Under the pieces are notes generated by a model, which searched no databases, was not told the DNA's origin, and saw nothing but the letters and a program-made list of their open reading frames with translations. From Pseudochrobactrum kiredjianiae (GTDB lineage Bacteria; Pseudomonadota; Alphaproteobacteria; Rhizobiales; Rhizobiaceae), in NCBI RefSeq assembly GCF_030362795.1, contig NZ_JAUCBM010000008.1:1-64000 (forward strand): a stretch of 64,000 nt of DNA, given 5' to 3'. Positions 8,431 to 16,890 of the stretch are shown in pieces. Position 1 is the stretch's first letter; each line of letters opens with the position of its first letter. The translations under genes and the position numbers were made by a program.

Positions 8431-9330
8431 TTAACCCTTACCTCCGCTGGTTGCGCCGCGATAAAACAGACTGCGCAGGGCAAGAACCGCCGTGACAATT
8501 GTCAACTGCACTGTTGCCATAATCATAGCAACCGCTGATGCCATAGAATAATCATATTGCTCAAAGGCTGCCTGATAGGCGGCAATGGAAATGACCCGGG
8601 TTGGCCCTGCCGGAGCGCCAAGCAATACGGCAGACGGGAAGACTGCAAAAGCCAGTACAAAGGACAAGCAGAAAGTGATTGCCAGCCCCGGCACCAGCAG
8701 TGGAAGCAGAACATGGCGAAAACGCTGCCAGCTCTTTGCCCCATGCGTTGCCGCGGCCTGTTCCAGCGCAGGATCAATGCCGGTGACATAAGACAGAGTG
8801 AGCAAAAACGTGAAAGGAAAGCCCGTAATAATCAGCGATGCGAAGACGCCCCAGTAATTATTGGTCAGCTTTAACGGGCTGTCGACAAGGCCGATAAACA
8901 TCAGTGTCCGGCTGAACCAGCCCTGTGGCCCCAGATAGTTCAGCAGGCCTTCAGCGACCAGCACTGTGCCTAATGTGACTGGCAGGACGAGAATTGTTGT
9001 CAGCAGGCGCTGGCGCCGCATCAACCGGACCCGGAATGCTACAGGCACCGCAATCAACAGGCTGATAAGCGTAACAGGAATAGCCAGCCACAAAGTCGTG
9101 CCGATGGTTTTATATAAAAAAGGATCGGAGAAGAATTTGATATAATTGGCGAACATGCCTTCACCTTGTTGCGGGGTGAAAGACAACATCAGGCCGTAAA
9201 TGAACGGATAGATAAAGACTGCCAGCAGAAAAAACACAGCAGGCAGCACCAGCATGGTTGTGCCGTCTATGCCTTTGACCGCTAGTCGCTGGCGTAAGGA
9301 CAGTCTTTCAATGTTGAGAGAATTATCCAT
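8431..9330 (-). CDS. ABC transporter permease (PotB-like)
   Basis: This partner inner-membrane permease of about 299 residues has six predicted helices and an EAA loop (EQAAATHGAKSWQRFRHV). I place the start at the ATG at 9330 because GAGGT lies five bases upstream; an adjacent ATG at 9333 and a TTG at 9342 are alternatives. The stop of the ATPase gene is just upstream (9339), so the genes are translationally linked. With the permease at 7590-8429 it should form the heterodimeric channel of the importer. Confidence 0.87.
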   Translation of the reverse strand: MDNSLNIERLSLRQRLAVKGIDGTTMLVLPAVFFLLAVFIYPFIYGLMLSFTPQQGEGMFANYIKFFSDPFLYKTIGTTLWLAIPVTLISLLIAVPVAFRVRLMRRQRLLTTILVLPVTLGTVLVAEGLLNYLGPQGWFSRTLMFIGLVDSPLKLTNNYWGVFASLIITGFPFTFLLTLSYVTGIDPALEQAAATHGAKSWQRFRHVLLPLLVPGLAITFCLSFVLAFAVFPSAVLLGAPAGPTRVISIAAYQAAFEQYDYSMASAVAMIMATVQLTIVTAVLALRSLFYRGATSGGKG

Positions 9331-9338
9331 CATCCACC

Positions 9339-10406
9339 TCAAGCAGGAAAGACGAGTGCGCGGTTTGCATCAATCGCGAGTGTAATGGCGCTGCCGAGCT
9401 CTGCATTGGCAGGGGCGTGGAATACCAGCTCATGCGCATTGTCTGTGCTGGCGGTGCCGACAAAATCACGGCCGCGATATTCGATCGTGTCTACTTTGGC
9501 CTGAATGGTTGAACGGCTTGGTTCCGCTGTACTCACATCATCTGGTCGTACAGCAAGGATTGCACTCTGACCAACGCTCAGCGGTACGCGTGCCGTACCG
9601 GAAATGTGGGCATTGCCGATATCTAGCGTGATTTTATCGCCCTGTGCTTCAATCACTTTGCCAGACAGGCGGTTACGATACCCCATGAACTCGGCCACAT
9701 CGAGATGATCCGGATGTTCATACAGCTCGACCGGCGAGCCGACCTGCCTGATTTCACCGTCTCTCAGCACGACAATCCTGTCTGCCAGCGACAGAGCTTC
9801 GTCCTGATCGTGGGTCACATAAATCGTTGTAGCGCCAAGCTGATTATGAATGCGGCGGATTTCGGCGCGCATTTCAAGACGTAGTTTGGCATCAAGATTG
9901 GACAGTGGTTCATCCATCAGAACCAGAGGCGGTTCAATCACGATGGCGCGGGCAATGGCAACACGCTGCTGTTGGCCGCCGGATAATTGTCCCGGAAGTT
10001 TGTCTTCCTGACCATGCAAACGCACCATGGCGATGGCGGCTTCAACGCGGCTGTTCATTTCCGCTTTAGGGGTGCCACGCATTTTCAGGCCGAAACCGAC
10101 ATTCTGGCGTACAGTCATATGCGGAAACAGCGCATAATTCTGAAACACCATACCGAAGCCGCGATCTTCCGGCTTCAGTGTGTCGATACGGGTTTTGTCA
10201 ATATAAATCCCACCGCCTGTTGTTGCGAGCAGTCCGGCGATACAGTTTAACGCTGTGGATTTTCCGCAGCCGGACGGGCCGAGCAGGGCAATAAATTCAC
10301 CTTTTCGGATCGAAAGGGAGATGCCTTTTAATGCCTGATGGGCTCCGAAAGACCGGCTAAGCTTTTCAAGCCGGATTTCCTCAAAGGGTAGTGACGCAAG
10401 TTGCAT
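9339..10406 (-). CDS. ABC transporter ATP-binding protein (PotA/MalK type)
   Basis: This cytoplasmic ATPase of about 355 residues energises the importer. The visible motifs are Walker A GPSGCGKSTALN, Q-loop FQNYALFPH, signature LSGGQQQRVAIA, Walker B LVLMDEPLSNLD and switch His in YVTHDQDEAL. A C-terminal TOBE-type regulatory domain follows from about residue 240. The start at 10406 (MQLASLPFEEIRLEKL) has GAGGT upstream; the longer open frame reaches into a hairpin and the binding-protein gene and is not credible. It follows the binding-protein gene by 59 bases that contain a perfect stem-loop. Confidence 0.92.
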   Translation of the reverse strand: MQLASLPFEEIRLEKLSRSFGAHQALKGISLSIRKGEFIALLGPSGCGKSTALNCIAGLLATTGGGIYIDKTRIDTLKPEDRGFGMVFQNYALFPHMTVRQNVGFGLKMRGTPKAEMNSRVEAAIAMVRLHGQEDKLPGQLSGGQQQRVAIARAIVIEPPLVLMDEPLSNLDAKLRLEMRAEIRRIHNQLGATTIYVTHDQDEALSLADRIVVLRDGEIRQVGSPVELYEHPDHLDVAEFMGYRNRLSGKVIEAQGDKITLDIGNAHISGTARVPLSVGQSAILAVRPDDVSTAEPSRSTIQAKVDTIEYRGRDFVGTASTDNAHELVFHAPANAELGSAITLAIDANRALVFPA

Positions 10407-10419
10407 GAAATACCTCATT

Positions 10420-10454
10420 GACGGATGTCGCCTGACAAGCAGACGACATCCGTC
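10420..10454 (-). other. intercistronic stem-loop between binding-protein and ATPase genes
   Basis: An 11-bp perfect stem (GACGGATGTCG with CGACATCCGTC) encloses a 13-base loop and has no T run. Such hairpins downstream of periplasmic binding-protein genes often protect the upstream message from 3' decay and give higher binding-protein expression. That role is inferred here. Confidence 0.6.
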
Positions 10455-10465
10455 GTTTACCGGTT

Positions 10466-11650
10466 TTATTTTGGCTGACTGGCGATTTCTTCGTCCCAAC
10501 GGCGGAACGCGACGACCATGGCATCCGGATCAAGCGGAAGCTCAACCGGATTATTTGCTATCCAGTCCGCATATTCCGGACGACCATATTCCGCGATTGC
10601 ATCCTGACTGGATTGCGGCGCCATTGAGAGCGGCACATCTTTAACCGCCGGGCCCGGATAGAAATAACCTTCATCATAGGTATAGGCTTGCTGCTCAGGT
10701 GTGAGGAGGAAGCTCATCAGGTCAAGCAAGACGGCGAGTTTTTCATCGCTGACACCTTTGGGTACACACATGAATTGTGCATCGGCAACCCAATGAAAAC
10801 CATCCAGTTTGGCAACGGCTGCTTCTTTCGGCACCACACCGAGAACACGGGGATTAATATCCCAGCCGGTTGTGGTCACAGTCATATGACGGGTACCTTC
10901 ACCAAGCTCTTTCATCAGGGCGCCGGTGCCGGTCGGGTAATATTCTACATATTTATGCAGCTCTTTTAAGTAAGCCCATGTTTTGTCCCAGCCTTTGACC
11001 GGATCGCGCGGATCTGCATCGCCCAGCAGATAAGGCAGCCCCATCAGGAATGTACGGCCGGGGCCGGAATTGGCCGGACGAGCATAGGCAAACTTATTCG
11101 GATTTTCTTTTGCCCATGCCAAAAGCTCATCGGCAGTGGTCGGCACTTTTTTCACATGTTCAGGCATATATTCCAGCAGCGGACCTGACGGATAATAGAC
11201 GACGGCAACGCCGTGATCCTTGGCAAATGCCTGCATACGCCATGCCGGTTCCAGATAAATTGATTTGAGATCAGGAAGGGCTGCTGCCTGATCTGGAAAC
11301 AGTTTGACCCACAATCCCATTTCCAATCCGGCAGCCAGCGCATCTGCGCCGGTCAAAACTAGATCAATATCCAGACGTTTGGCGGCCTGCTGGGCTTTTA
11401 GCTTGCCCGGAAGTTCGGGTGCGGGTGCTTTGGTAAAGGTGATTTTTGAAACCAGCTCAGGTTTCGCTGCAGCATAATTCTCAATGGCTTTCTGGGTCAG
11501 CGCCAGATTGCCGGCGACATCAACAATGTTGATTGCGACCGGCGATGTCGGCAGTGCCAGTTTGCTTTGTGCCCAGAGTTTTGTCGGAAGTGTAGCGAGA
11601 GCTGCTATCCCGCCCAAGCCTGCAATGGTCTGTCTGCGTGTGAAATGCAT
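10466..11650 (-). CDS. Tat-exported ABC transporter substrate-binding protein (hexuronate-linked copy)
   Basis: This PotD-like periplasmic binding protein (394 residues) opens the importer operon. It has a twin-arginine signal (TRRQTIAGLGGIAALATLP, cut near LWAQ) and a start preceded by GGGGAGGAA. It is closely similar along its length to the protein at 3066-4262. Its promoter region carries the 19-bp motif also found before uxaC, and uxuB ends only 121 bases upstream on the same strand, so it is probably expressed with the hexuronate pathway. The ligand could be a uronate, an oligouronide or another sugar acid; the fold alone would also allow polyamines. Confidence 0.88.
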   Translation of the reverse strand: MHFTRRQTIAGLGGIAALATLPTKLWAQSKLALPTSPVAINIVDVAGNLALTQKAIENYAAAKPELVSKITFTKAPAPELPGKLKAQQAAKRLDIDLVLTGADALAAGLEMGLWVKLFPDQAAALPDLKSIYLEPAWRMQAFAKDHGVAVVYYPSGPLLEYMPEHVKKVPTTADELLAWAKENPNKFAYARPANSGPGRTFLMGLPYLLGDADPRDPVKGWDKTWAYLKELHKYVEYYPTGTGALMKELGEGTRHMTVTTTGWDINPRVLGVVPKEAAVAKLDGFHWVADAQFMCVPKGVSDEKLAVLLDLMSFLLTPEQQAYTYDEGYFYPGPAVKDVPLSMAPQSSQDAIAEYGRPEYADWIANNPVELPLDPDAMVVAFRRWDEEIASQPK

Positions 11651-11722
11651 AATTATTCCTCCCCGTTTATTTGTTCCGTTTTATGAACGGTCTACCTCCT
11701 CAGAAAGATCGTTCTTTTATTT

Positions 11723-11741
11723 TAATATATTAGTCTATCAA
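11723..11741. promoter_or_regulatory. copy 1 of a 19-bp motif shared with the uxaC promoter
   Basis: The sequence TAATATATTAGTCTATCAA lies about 75 bases before the binding-protein start. It matches 14793-14811 at 17 of 19 positions, and TAATATATTA is itself palindromic. No other copy was seen. The likely binder is the GntR regulator encoded at 14897. Confidence 0.5.
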
Positions 11742-11771
11742 TTTTGCAGGGCAAGCAAAAAATATCCGAAT

Positions 11772-13268
11772 TTACTGCGTACTGTTTTGTGGTTTGAAAT
11801 TCTGAACTGTTTTAGCCGCGCCGTTTGTCAGTAATGTTTCAAGTTGCTGTAAAATGATGGCTTTGAAATGTGCATTCTGCGCCAGCTCGGGCGCGAAAAT
11901 ACTGTCAAAAGTTAGCAATGCACGCAGTATATCCTGTGCAGTGGTGAGCCCCACCGTTGCCTGCAAGAGTTGATCACATAGCGGATCACGAATGTCGATA
12001 GCCTGCCCGTTTTCATCTTTACCGGTCACAAAACGCATCCATGCGGCGACACCCAATGCCAGACGGTCAAAAGACTGACCGGCCAGAAGACGGTTATGGA
12101 TTGTATTGAGCAGGCGTTGCGGCAGTTTCTGGGAGCCGTCCATAGCAATCTGTGCTGTGCGATGATGCAGAGCCGGATTGCAAAACCGTTCAATCAGCTG
12201 GTCTTTATAGGTTGAAAGATCAAAATCCGGCAGAGTGGGCAGTGTCGGCGTTATTTCTTCATCCATCATTGTTCGGATGAAGTTTTTAAAACCGGCTGCG
12301 GCCATAGTTGCGGATACGGTTTCATGACCGGCGAGAAAGCCGAGATAGGCAAGTGTGGAGTGACTGCCGTTGAGCAAGCGCAGTTTCATCAGTTCAAAGG
12401 CAGCGACATCGCGGACAAAGGTTGCGCCGGATTTTTCCCATGAAGGACGACCGGAAGGAAAGTGATCTTCAATGACCCATTGGCTGAATGGTTCGGTACA
12501 GACCGGCCATTGATCGTCCGCATTTAAGCTGCGGCTGACAGTTACACGGTCCTGATCCGTGGTCGCCGGTACAATGCGGTCAATCATACTGGACGGGAAT
12601 GCAACATGTTCGTTTATGTAACTGCTAAGCCCCGCATCTGTCAGCTCTGCCAGTCGAACAGTCACGCACTTCAGTGTTTCACCATTAGCTGGCAGATTAT
12701 CGCAAGACAGAACAGTGAATGGCTGTAGTCCTGATGCGTGTCTTCTTCGGATGGCCTCTACCAGAAAGCCGGGTGCAGAGCGCGGCGCATGCGGGTGTTT
12801 CAGGTCATGGATAATATCGCTGTTGCTCTCATCCAGCGTACGGCTGGCAGGGGCGTAGCAATAGCCTTTTTCGGTCACAGTAAGCGTGACAATACGAATA
12901 TCCGGCTGGCACATAGCTTGCAGCACAGCTTCCGGATTTTCCGGTGCAACCAGAATATCAGTCAGGCAGCCGATAACATGCAGCTTTTCACCGGCGCCAT
13001 CACGCACGGCAACACTATAGAGATAATCTTGCGGGGCGAGTGCATCTCTGGTGTCGGGACTGCGCAGTGAAACGCCGGTAATGCCCCAGTTCGGGTCATC
13101 TTGAAGGATGTTTTCCGTATAAACTGCCTGATGGGCACGATGAAACGCACCGATGCCTAAATGGATTATACCTGTTTTCAATTGAGAGCGATCATAGGCA
13201 GGCTTGCCCACAGTGGCTGGCAGATCAGGCAGTGTTTTATTGGATAAGCGGTTCTGTGGCTGGCTCAT
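11772..13268 (-). CDS. uxuB: D-mannonate oxidoreductase (fructuronate reductase)
   Basis: This mannitol-dehydrogenase-family enzyme of 498 residues reduces D-fructuronate to D-mannonate with NADH in the cytosol. The Rossmann motif appears as HLGIGAFHRAHQAVY (about residues 36-50) and the catalytic-domain Lys/Asn/His region as KLRLLNGSHSTLAYLG (about 310-325). Its start overlaps the uxaC stop by four bases (ATGA), so the two are co-transcribed. The island has uxaA (altronate dehydratase) but no separate tagaturonate reductase, so this protein or an unlinked gene must supply that step. Confidence 0.9.
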   Translation of the reverse strand: MSQPQNRLSNKTLPDLPATVGKPAYDRSQLKTGIIHLGIGAFHRAHQAVYTENILQDDPNWGITGVSLRSPDTRDALAPQDYLYSVAVRDGAGEKLHVIGCLTDILVAPENPEAVLQAMCQPDIRIVTLTVTEKGYCYAPASRTLDESNSDIIHDLKHPHAPRSAPGFLVEAIRRRHASGLQPFTVLSCDNLPANGETLKCVTVRLAELTDAGLSSYINEHVAFPSSMIDRIVPATTDQDRVTVSRSLNADDQWPVCTEPFSQWVIEDHFPSGRPSWEKSGATFVRDVAAFELMKLRLLNGSHSTLAYLGFLAGHETVSATMAAAGFKNFIRTMMDEEITPTLPTLPDFDLSTYKDQLIERFCNPALHHRTAQIAMDGSQKLPQRLLNTIHNRLLAGQSFDRLALGVAAWMRFVTGKDENGQAIDIRDPLCDQLLQATVGLTTAQDILRALLTFDSIFAPELAQNAHFKAIILQQLETLLTNGAAKTVQNFKPQNSTQ

Positions 13269-14665
13269 AATTTATAGGCCTGTTTGGCGAGGCGGTAGCT
13301 CAGATCATGAGCGACTTCATGGGCTTCGTCTTCATCAAGGCGATGCTCTGTAACCAGACGGGCAAGGAAAGCGCAATCCACACGACGCGCCATATCATGG
13401 CGTGCGGGAATGGAGAGATAAGCGCGGGTGTCGTCATTGAAGCCGACAGTGTTATAGAAACCGGCGCTTTCTGTTGTCAGCTCACGATAACGCCTGATGC
13501 CTTCCGGACTATCATGAAACCACCATGCGGGGCCGAGCTTAAGCGCAGGGTAATGGCCTGCAAGCGGCGCGAGTTCGCGGCTGTAAGCCGTTTCATCCAG
13601 TGTGAAAAGAATAAGAGTGAGGCGCGGGTCATTGCCATGCGCATCCAGCAAAGGCTTGAGTTCTTTGACATAGCCTGTTGAAGTCGGAATATCCGCACCT
13701 TTGTCAAAACCAAAAGCGCAGAAAATTTGCGGGTTGTGATTGCGGTATGAGCCCGGATGGATCTGCATGACCAACCCGTCATCAATGCTCATACGCGCCA
13801 TTTCGGTCAACATTTGCGCGCGGAACAATTCCGCATCTTCTGCTGTCACCGATTGCTTGATGATCCGTTCAAACAGTGCCTCCGCTTGCCCTGCTGAGAG
13901 ATTGGCAGTTTGCGCAGTCGGATGACCGTGATCGGTGGATGTTGCGCCGCGTGCCTTGAAATAGGCACGGCGGTTCCGGTGTGCCTGCAAATATCCCTGA
14001 TAGGTCATCGGGTTGTTTGTGAGCGCGATAAACTTTTCCAGTTCACTCTGAAAATCCGGACGGGATGCATCAACCACTGCATCTGGCCGATAGGCGGGAA
14101 CAACCCGCCCATGCCAACCGGAGGCGAGAATAGCATCATGATGTGTGAGCGGATCATTGGCGGAATCTGTAGTGGAGATTACCTCAATATTGAAGCGGTC
14201 ATATAGCGCGCGCGGGCGCATTTCCGGCGTGGCCAGCTTCTCGGAAATCAGATCATAAAGCCGGTCGGCATTGTTTTCATTGAGACGCTCAGTAATACCG
14301 AAAACACTCTCCAGAGAATGTTCAAACCAGAGACGGGATGGGGTGCCACGAAACAGAGGCCAATGTTTTGCAAATAATCGCCAGATTGTGCGGCTGTCGG
14401 TTTCCACCGCTACACCATCCAGACGGGCAATGCCTAATTGCTCCAGCGGAATGCCCTGCGAGTAGAGCATACGGCAGATATAATGATCGGGTTTGACAAA
14501 CAGGGTTGCCGGATCAGGAAAAGCTGCATCTGTTGCATACCATGCCGGTTCCGTATGTCCGTGCGGGGAGATGATCGGCAGCTTCTCGACCGATGCGAAC
14601 AAGCGTCGCGCTATAGCGCGGCTGTTTGCCTCCGCAGGCAAAAGGCGATCCGGATTGAGTGCCAT
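13265..14665 (-). CDS. uxaC: glucuronate/galacturonate isomerase
   Basis: This 466-residue uronate isomerase converts D-glucuronate to D-fructuronate and D-galacturonate to D-tagaturonate. Family marks are ISPHGHTEPAWYA near the N-terminus (metal-binding HxH), ALYDRFNIEVISTTDSANDPLTHH split around residue 160, LVMQIHPGSYRNHNP and PARHDMARRVDCAFLA near the C-terminus. Length is normal. It heads the minus-strand uxaC-uxuB unit, and its promoter region contains the second copy of the shared 19-bp motif. Confidence 0.93.
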   Translation of the reverse strand: MALNPDRLLPAEANSRAIARRLFASVEKLPIISPHGHTEPAWYATDAAFPDPATLFVKPDHYICRMLYSQGIPLEQLGIARLDGVAVETDSRTIWRLFAKHWPLFRGTPSRLWFEHSLESVFGITERLNENNADRLYDLISEKLATPEMRPRALYDRFNIEVISTTDSANDPLTHHDAILASGWHGRVVPAYRPDAVVDASRPDFQSELEKFIALTNNPMTYQGYLQAHRNRRAYFKARGATSTDHGHPTAQTANLSAGQAEALFERIIKQSVTAEDAELFRAQMLTEMARMSIDDGLVMQIHPGSYRNHNPQIFCAFGFDKGADIPTSTGYVKELKPLLDAHGNDPRLTLILFTLDETAYSRELAPLAGHYPALKLGPAWWFHDSPEGIRRYRELTTESAGFYNTVGFNDDTRAYLSIPARHDMARRVDCAFLARLVTEHRLDEDEAHEVAHDLSYRLAKQAYKL

Positions 14666-14792
14666 TGCTGGTCTTTTCCTCCCTGACAGACTTTGAATAT
14701 CTGTTTCCCGTCATTGCTGTCCGGTTTTCTGCCTGCGGTTTTGATCCGTCTTGTACAGAATTTGCATCCGGTGCTTGGCGAACAGTAAATAA

Positions 14793-14811
14793 TAATATAT
14801 TAGTATGTCAA
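14793..14811. promoter_or_regulatory. copy 2 of the 19-bp motif, uxaC/gntR divergent promoter region
   Basis: TAATATATTAGTATGTCAA lies about 130 bases before uxaC and about 85 bases before the divergent GntR gene. Together with 11723-11741 it ties the importer operon to the uronate genes. On the minus strand it begins TTGACA, so it may overlap a -35 box. No convincing -10 was found at a standard spacing. Confidence 0.5.
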
Positions 14812-14896
14812 CAGCGCATAGATTTTTTGTTTCGGATCGCAGTTGCGAGCGGATAAACAAGGCCTGAAGATTTAAGATTCAGGCAGGAGAGCAAGA

Positions 14897-15607
14897 TTGA
14901 ACACGCAGCCGACATTCGGGCAGATATCTACAGTGAGACGGCCAGCCGCAGCTCGCGAAACCGCAGCAAAGCTGATTTATCGTGCATTGCAGGCGGATAT
15001 TGTTGCGATGAGACTGCTGCCCGGCACGGCTCTCAATGAAAAGAATTTTATTGAACAGTTCGGCGTGAGTCGCACACCGGTGCGAGAGGCACTTATTCGT
15101 CTGGCTGAAGAAGGTCTGGTCGATATCTTTCCTCAATCAGGAACTTTTGTTTCGCGGATTCCTGTTGATCTGATACCGGAATCCGTAGTGATCCGTCAGG
15201 CGCTTGAGGGAGCTGCGGCAGAACATGCTGCGCTTTCCGCAACGCCTGAAGCCGTTGACAAGCTCGATGAGTTGATTGCTTTGCAACAATTTCACGCCAG
15301 CCGTGAAAAACTTGGTCTGTTTCATGAAGCCGATGATGCTTTCCATGAGGTAATTGCCGAAATTTCTGGCTTTCCCGGTATCTGGCAGCATCTGAAGCTT
15401 GTGAAAATTCAGATTGACCGTGCGCGACGTATGACGGTTCCCGTATTGGGGCGTATAGATCAGGTTTTGCGCGAGCATAAATTCATCAGGGATGCCATAG
15501 CGGCCAAAGATGCACCGGAAGCGGTAAAGGCGATGAAGCACCATCTTAGTGCAGTTCTGCCGGATATTGATGAATTGCGAAAAAGCCATCCGGACTTCTT
15601 TGTTTGA
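14897..15607 (+). CDS. GntR-family (FCD subgroup) regulator of hexuronate genes
   Basis: This 236-residue transcription factor has an N-terminal winged helix (about residues 20-85; NEKNFIEQFGVSRTPVREAL is the recognition region) and a C-terminal all-helical FCD ligand-binding domain with the metal/ligand pattern DDAFHEVIAE. It starts at a TTG at 14897 with AGGAGA six bases upstream. It lies between the two divergent uronate units, the usual place for an ExuR/UxuR-type regulator. The shared 19-bp motif is the most likely operator. The ligand is probably a uronate or 2-keto-3-deoxygluconate; this is inferred. Confidence 0.88.
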   Translation: MNTQPTFGQISTVRRPAAARETAAKLIYRALQADIVAMRLLPGTALNEKNFIEQFGVSRTPVREALIRLAEEGLVDIFPQSGTFVSRIPVDLIPESVVIRQALEGAAAEHAALSATPEAVDKLDELIALQQFHASREKLGLFHEADDAFHEVIAEISGFPGIWQHLKLVKIQIDRARRMTVPVLGRIDQVLREHKFIRDAIAAKDAPEAVKAMKHHLSAVLPDIDELRKSHPDFFV

Positions 15608-15678
15608 TCTGGCAGTACGTTCGCGGCCTTAAACTTGCAAAATCATAAAATATAAGTACTCGAGTGGAGGAGGGGTTA

Positions 15679-16887
15679 ATGCGTCAAGCGTGGAGATGGT
15701 TCGGGCCGGATGCCGGTGTGCCTTTGGATGCTGTGCGTCAAGCCGGAGCGACAGATGTTGTGTCTGCTTTGCATGATGTGCCGATCGGTCAGGCATGGAC
15801 TTCAAATCAAGTTTCCGAGCGCAAGACGCTGATTGAAAATACCTCTTCTGGCCGCACCCCGCTTGTCTGGTCTGTGGTGGAGAGTATCCCGATTTCTGAT
15901 GCAATCAAGCGCGAAGGCGGTGCTGCTAAACAAGATATTACCGCATGGATTGCCTCAATGGAGGCTCTGGCGGCGCATGATATTAAAACCATTTGCTATA
16001 ATTTTATGCCGGTTGTGGACTGGTGCCGCACCGATCTGGACTATGTAACGCCGACTGGCGCGACTGCTATGCGCTTCGATCAGGACAGATTTGCTGCTTT
16101 TGACCTTTATATTTTGCAGCGTAAAAATGCGGAACAAGAATATTCCAACGCTGACCGTCTTGCCGCCCGTGCGACCTATGAGGCAATGAGCGAGGCTGAG
16201 ATCAATCAGCTGATTTTCAATATTGCCAGTGCTTTGCCGGGGTCGACAACCGAGCCGCTGACGATACCGGCTTTTCGCGACAAGCTGGAAACCTATGCGC
16301 ATGTGGATGCCAATAAGTTAAGACAAAATCTGGTTGCCTTTCTGGAGGAAGTGACCCCTATTGCGGACGAGCTGGGTGTGCGCCTGACCCTGCATCCGGA
16401 TGATCCGCCGCGCTCTCTGTTCGGACTGCCGCGCATTGCTTCAAATGAAGCCGATTATGCAGCGATTTTTGATGCGGTGCCGTCTTCGGCCAATGGCATG
16501 TGCTTCTGTTCTGGTAGTCTTGGCGTGCGGGCGGATAATGATCTGCCTGCAATGGCACGCCGTTTTGCATCACGTATCTATTTCTCGCATTTACGGGCAA
16601 CCACACGACAGGGTGACGGACGCAGCTTCTATGAAGCCGCCCATCTTGAAGGTGATGTGGATATGGTTGCATTGCTGCGTGCGCTGGTCGAGGAAGACCG
16701 CAAGCGGGATAGTGGCTCGAAGATTATTTTCCGCTCTGATCATGGTCACCGCATGCTGGATGATTTGGCAAAACAGGTGACACCGGGCTATCCGGTTATC
16801 GGCCGGTTGCGCGGGCTTGCAGAATTGCGGGGTGTGATCGCCGCATTGGATGCCGGTGCTTTATGTCCGGCAAAGGCGGGCGGGTGA
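15679..16887 (+). CDS. uxuA: mannonate dehydratase
   Basis: This 402-residue UxuA-family TIM-barrel enzyme dehydrates D-mannonate to 2-keto-3-deoxy-D-gluconate. It shows MRQAWRWFGP at the N-terminus, CYNFMPVVDWCRTDLDY (about residues 105-120), RLTLHPDDPP with a metal-ligand His, GMCFCSGSLG with a metal-ligand Cys, HLRATTRQ and RSDHGHRM near the end. The start at 15679 follows GGAGGAGGGG at a good spacing; an earlier ATG at 15664 lacks a site. It follows the GntR gene by 71 bases and is separated from uxaA by three bases. Confidence 0.94.
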   Translation: MRQAWRWFGPDAGVPLDAVRQAGATDVVSALHDVPIGQAWTSNQVSERKTLIENTSSGRTPLVWSVVESIPISDAIKREGGAAKQDITAWIASMEALAAHDIKTICYNFMPVVDWCRTDLDYVTPTGATAMRFDQDRFAAFDLYILQRKNAEQEYSNADRLAARATYEAMSEAEINQLIFNIASALPGSTTEPLTIPAFRDKLETYAHVDANKLRQNLVAFLEEVTPIADELGVRLTLHPDDPPRSLFGLPRIASNEADYAAIFDAVPSSANGMCFCSGSLGVRADNDLPAMARRFASRIYFSHLRATTRQGDGRSFYEAAHLEGDVDMVALLRALVEEDRKRDSGSKIIFRSDHGHRMLDDLAKQVTPGYPVIGRLRGLAELRGVIAALDAGALCPAKAGG

Positions 16888-16890
16888 GCT

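Noticed and set aside
14793-14811. Reading TTGACA of the shared motif as a plain sigma-70 -35 box
   Set aside because: No acceptable -10 hexamer lies 16-18 bases away in either copy, whereas the whole 19 bases are conserved, which fits an operator better.
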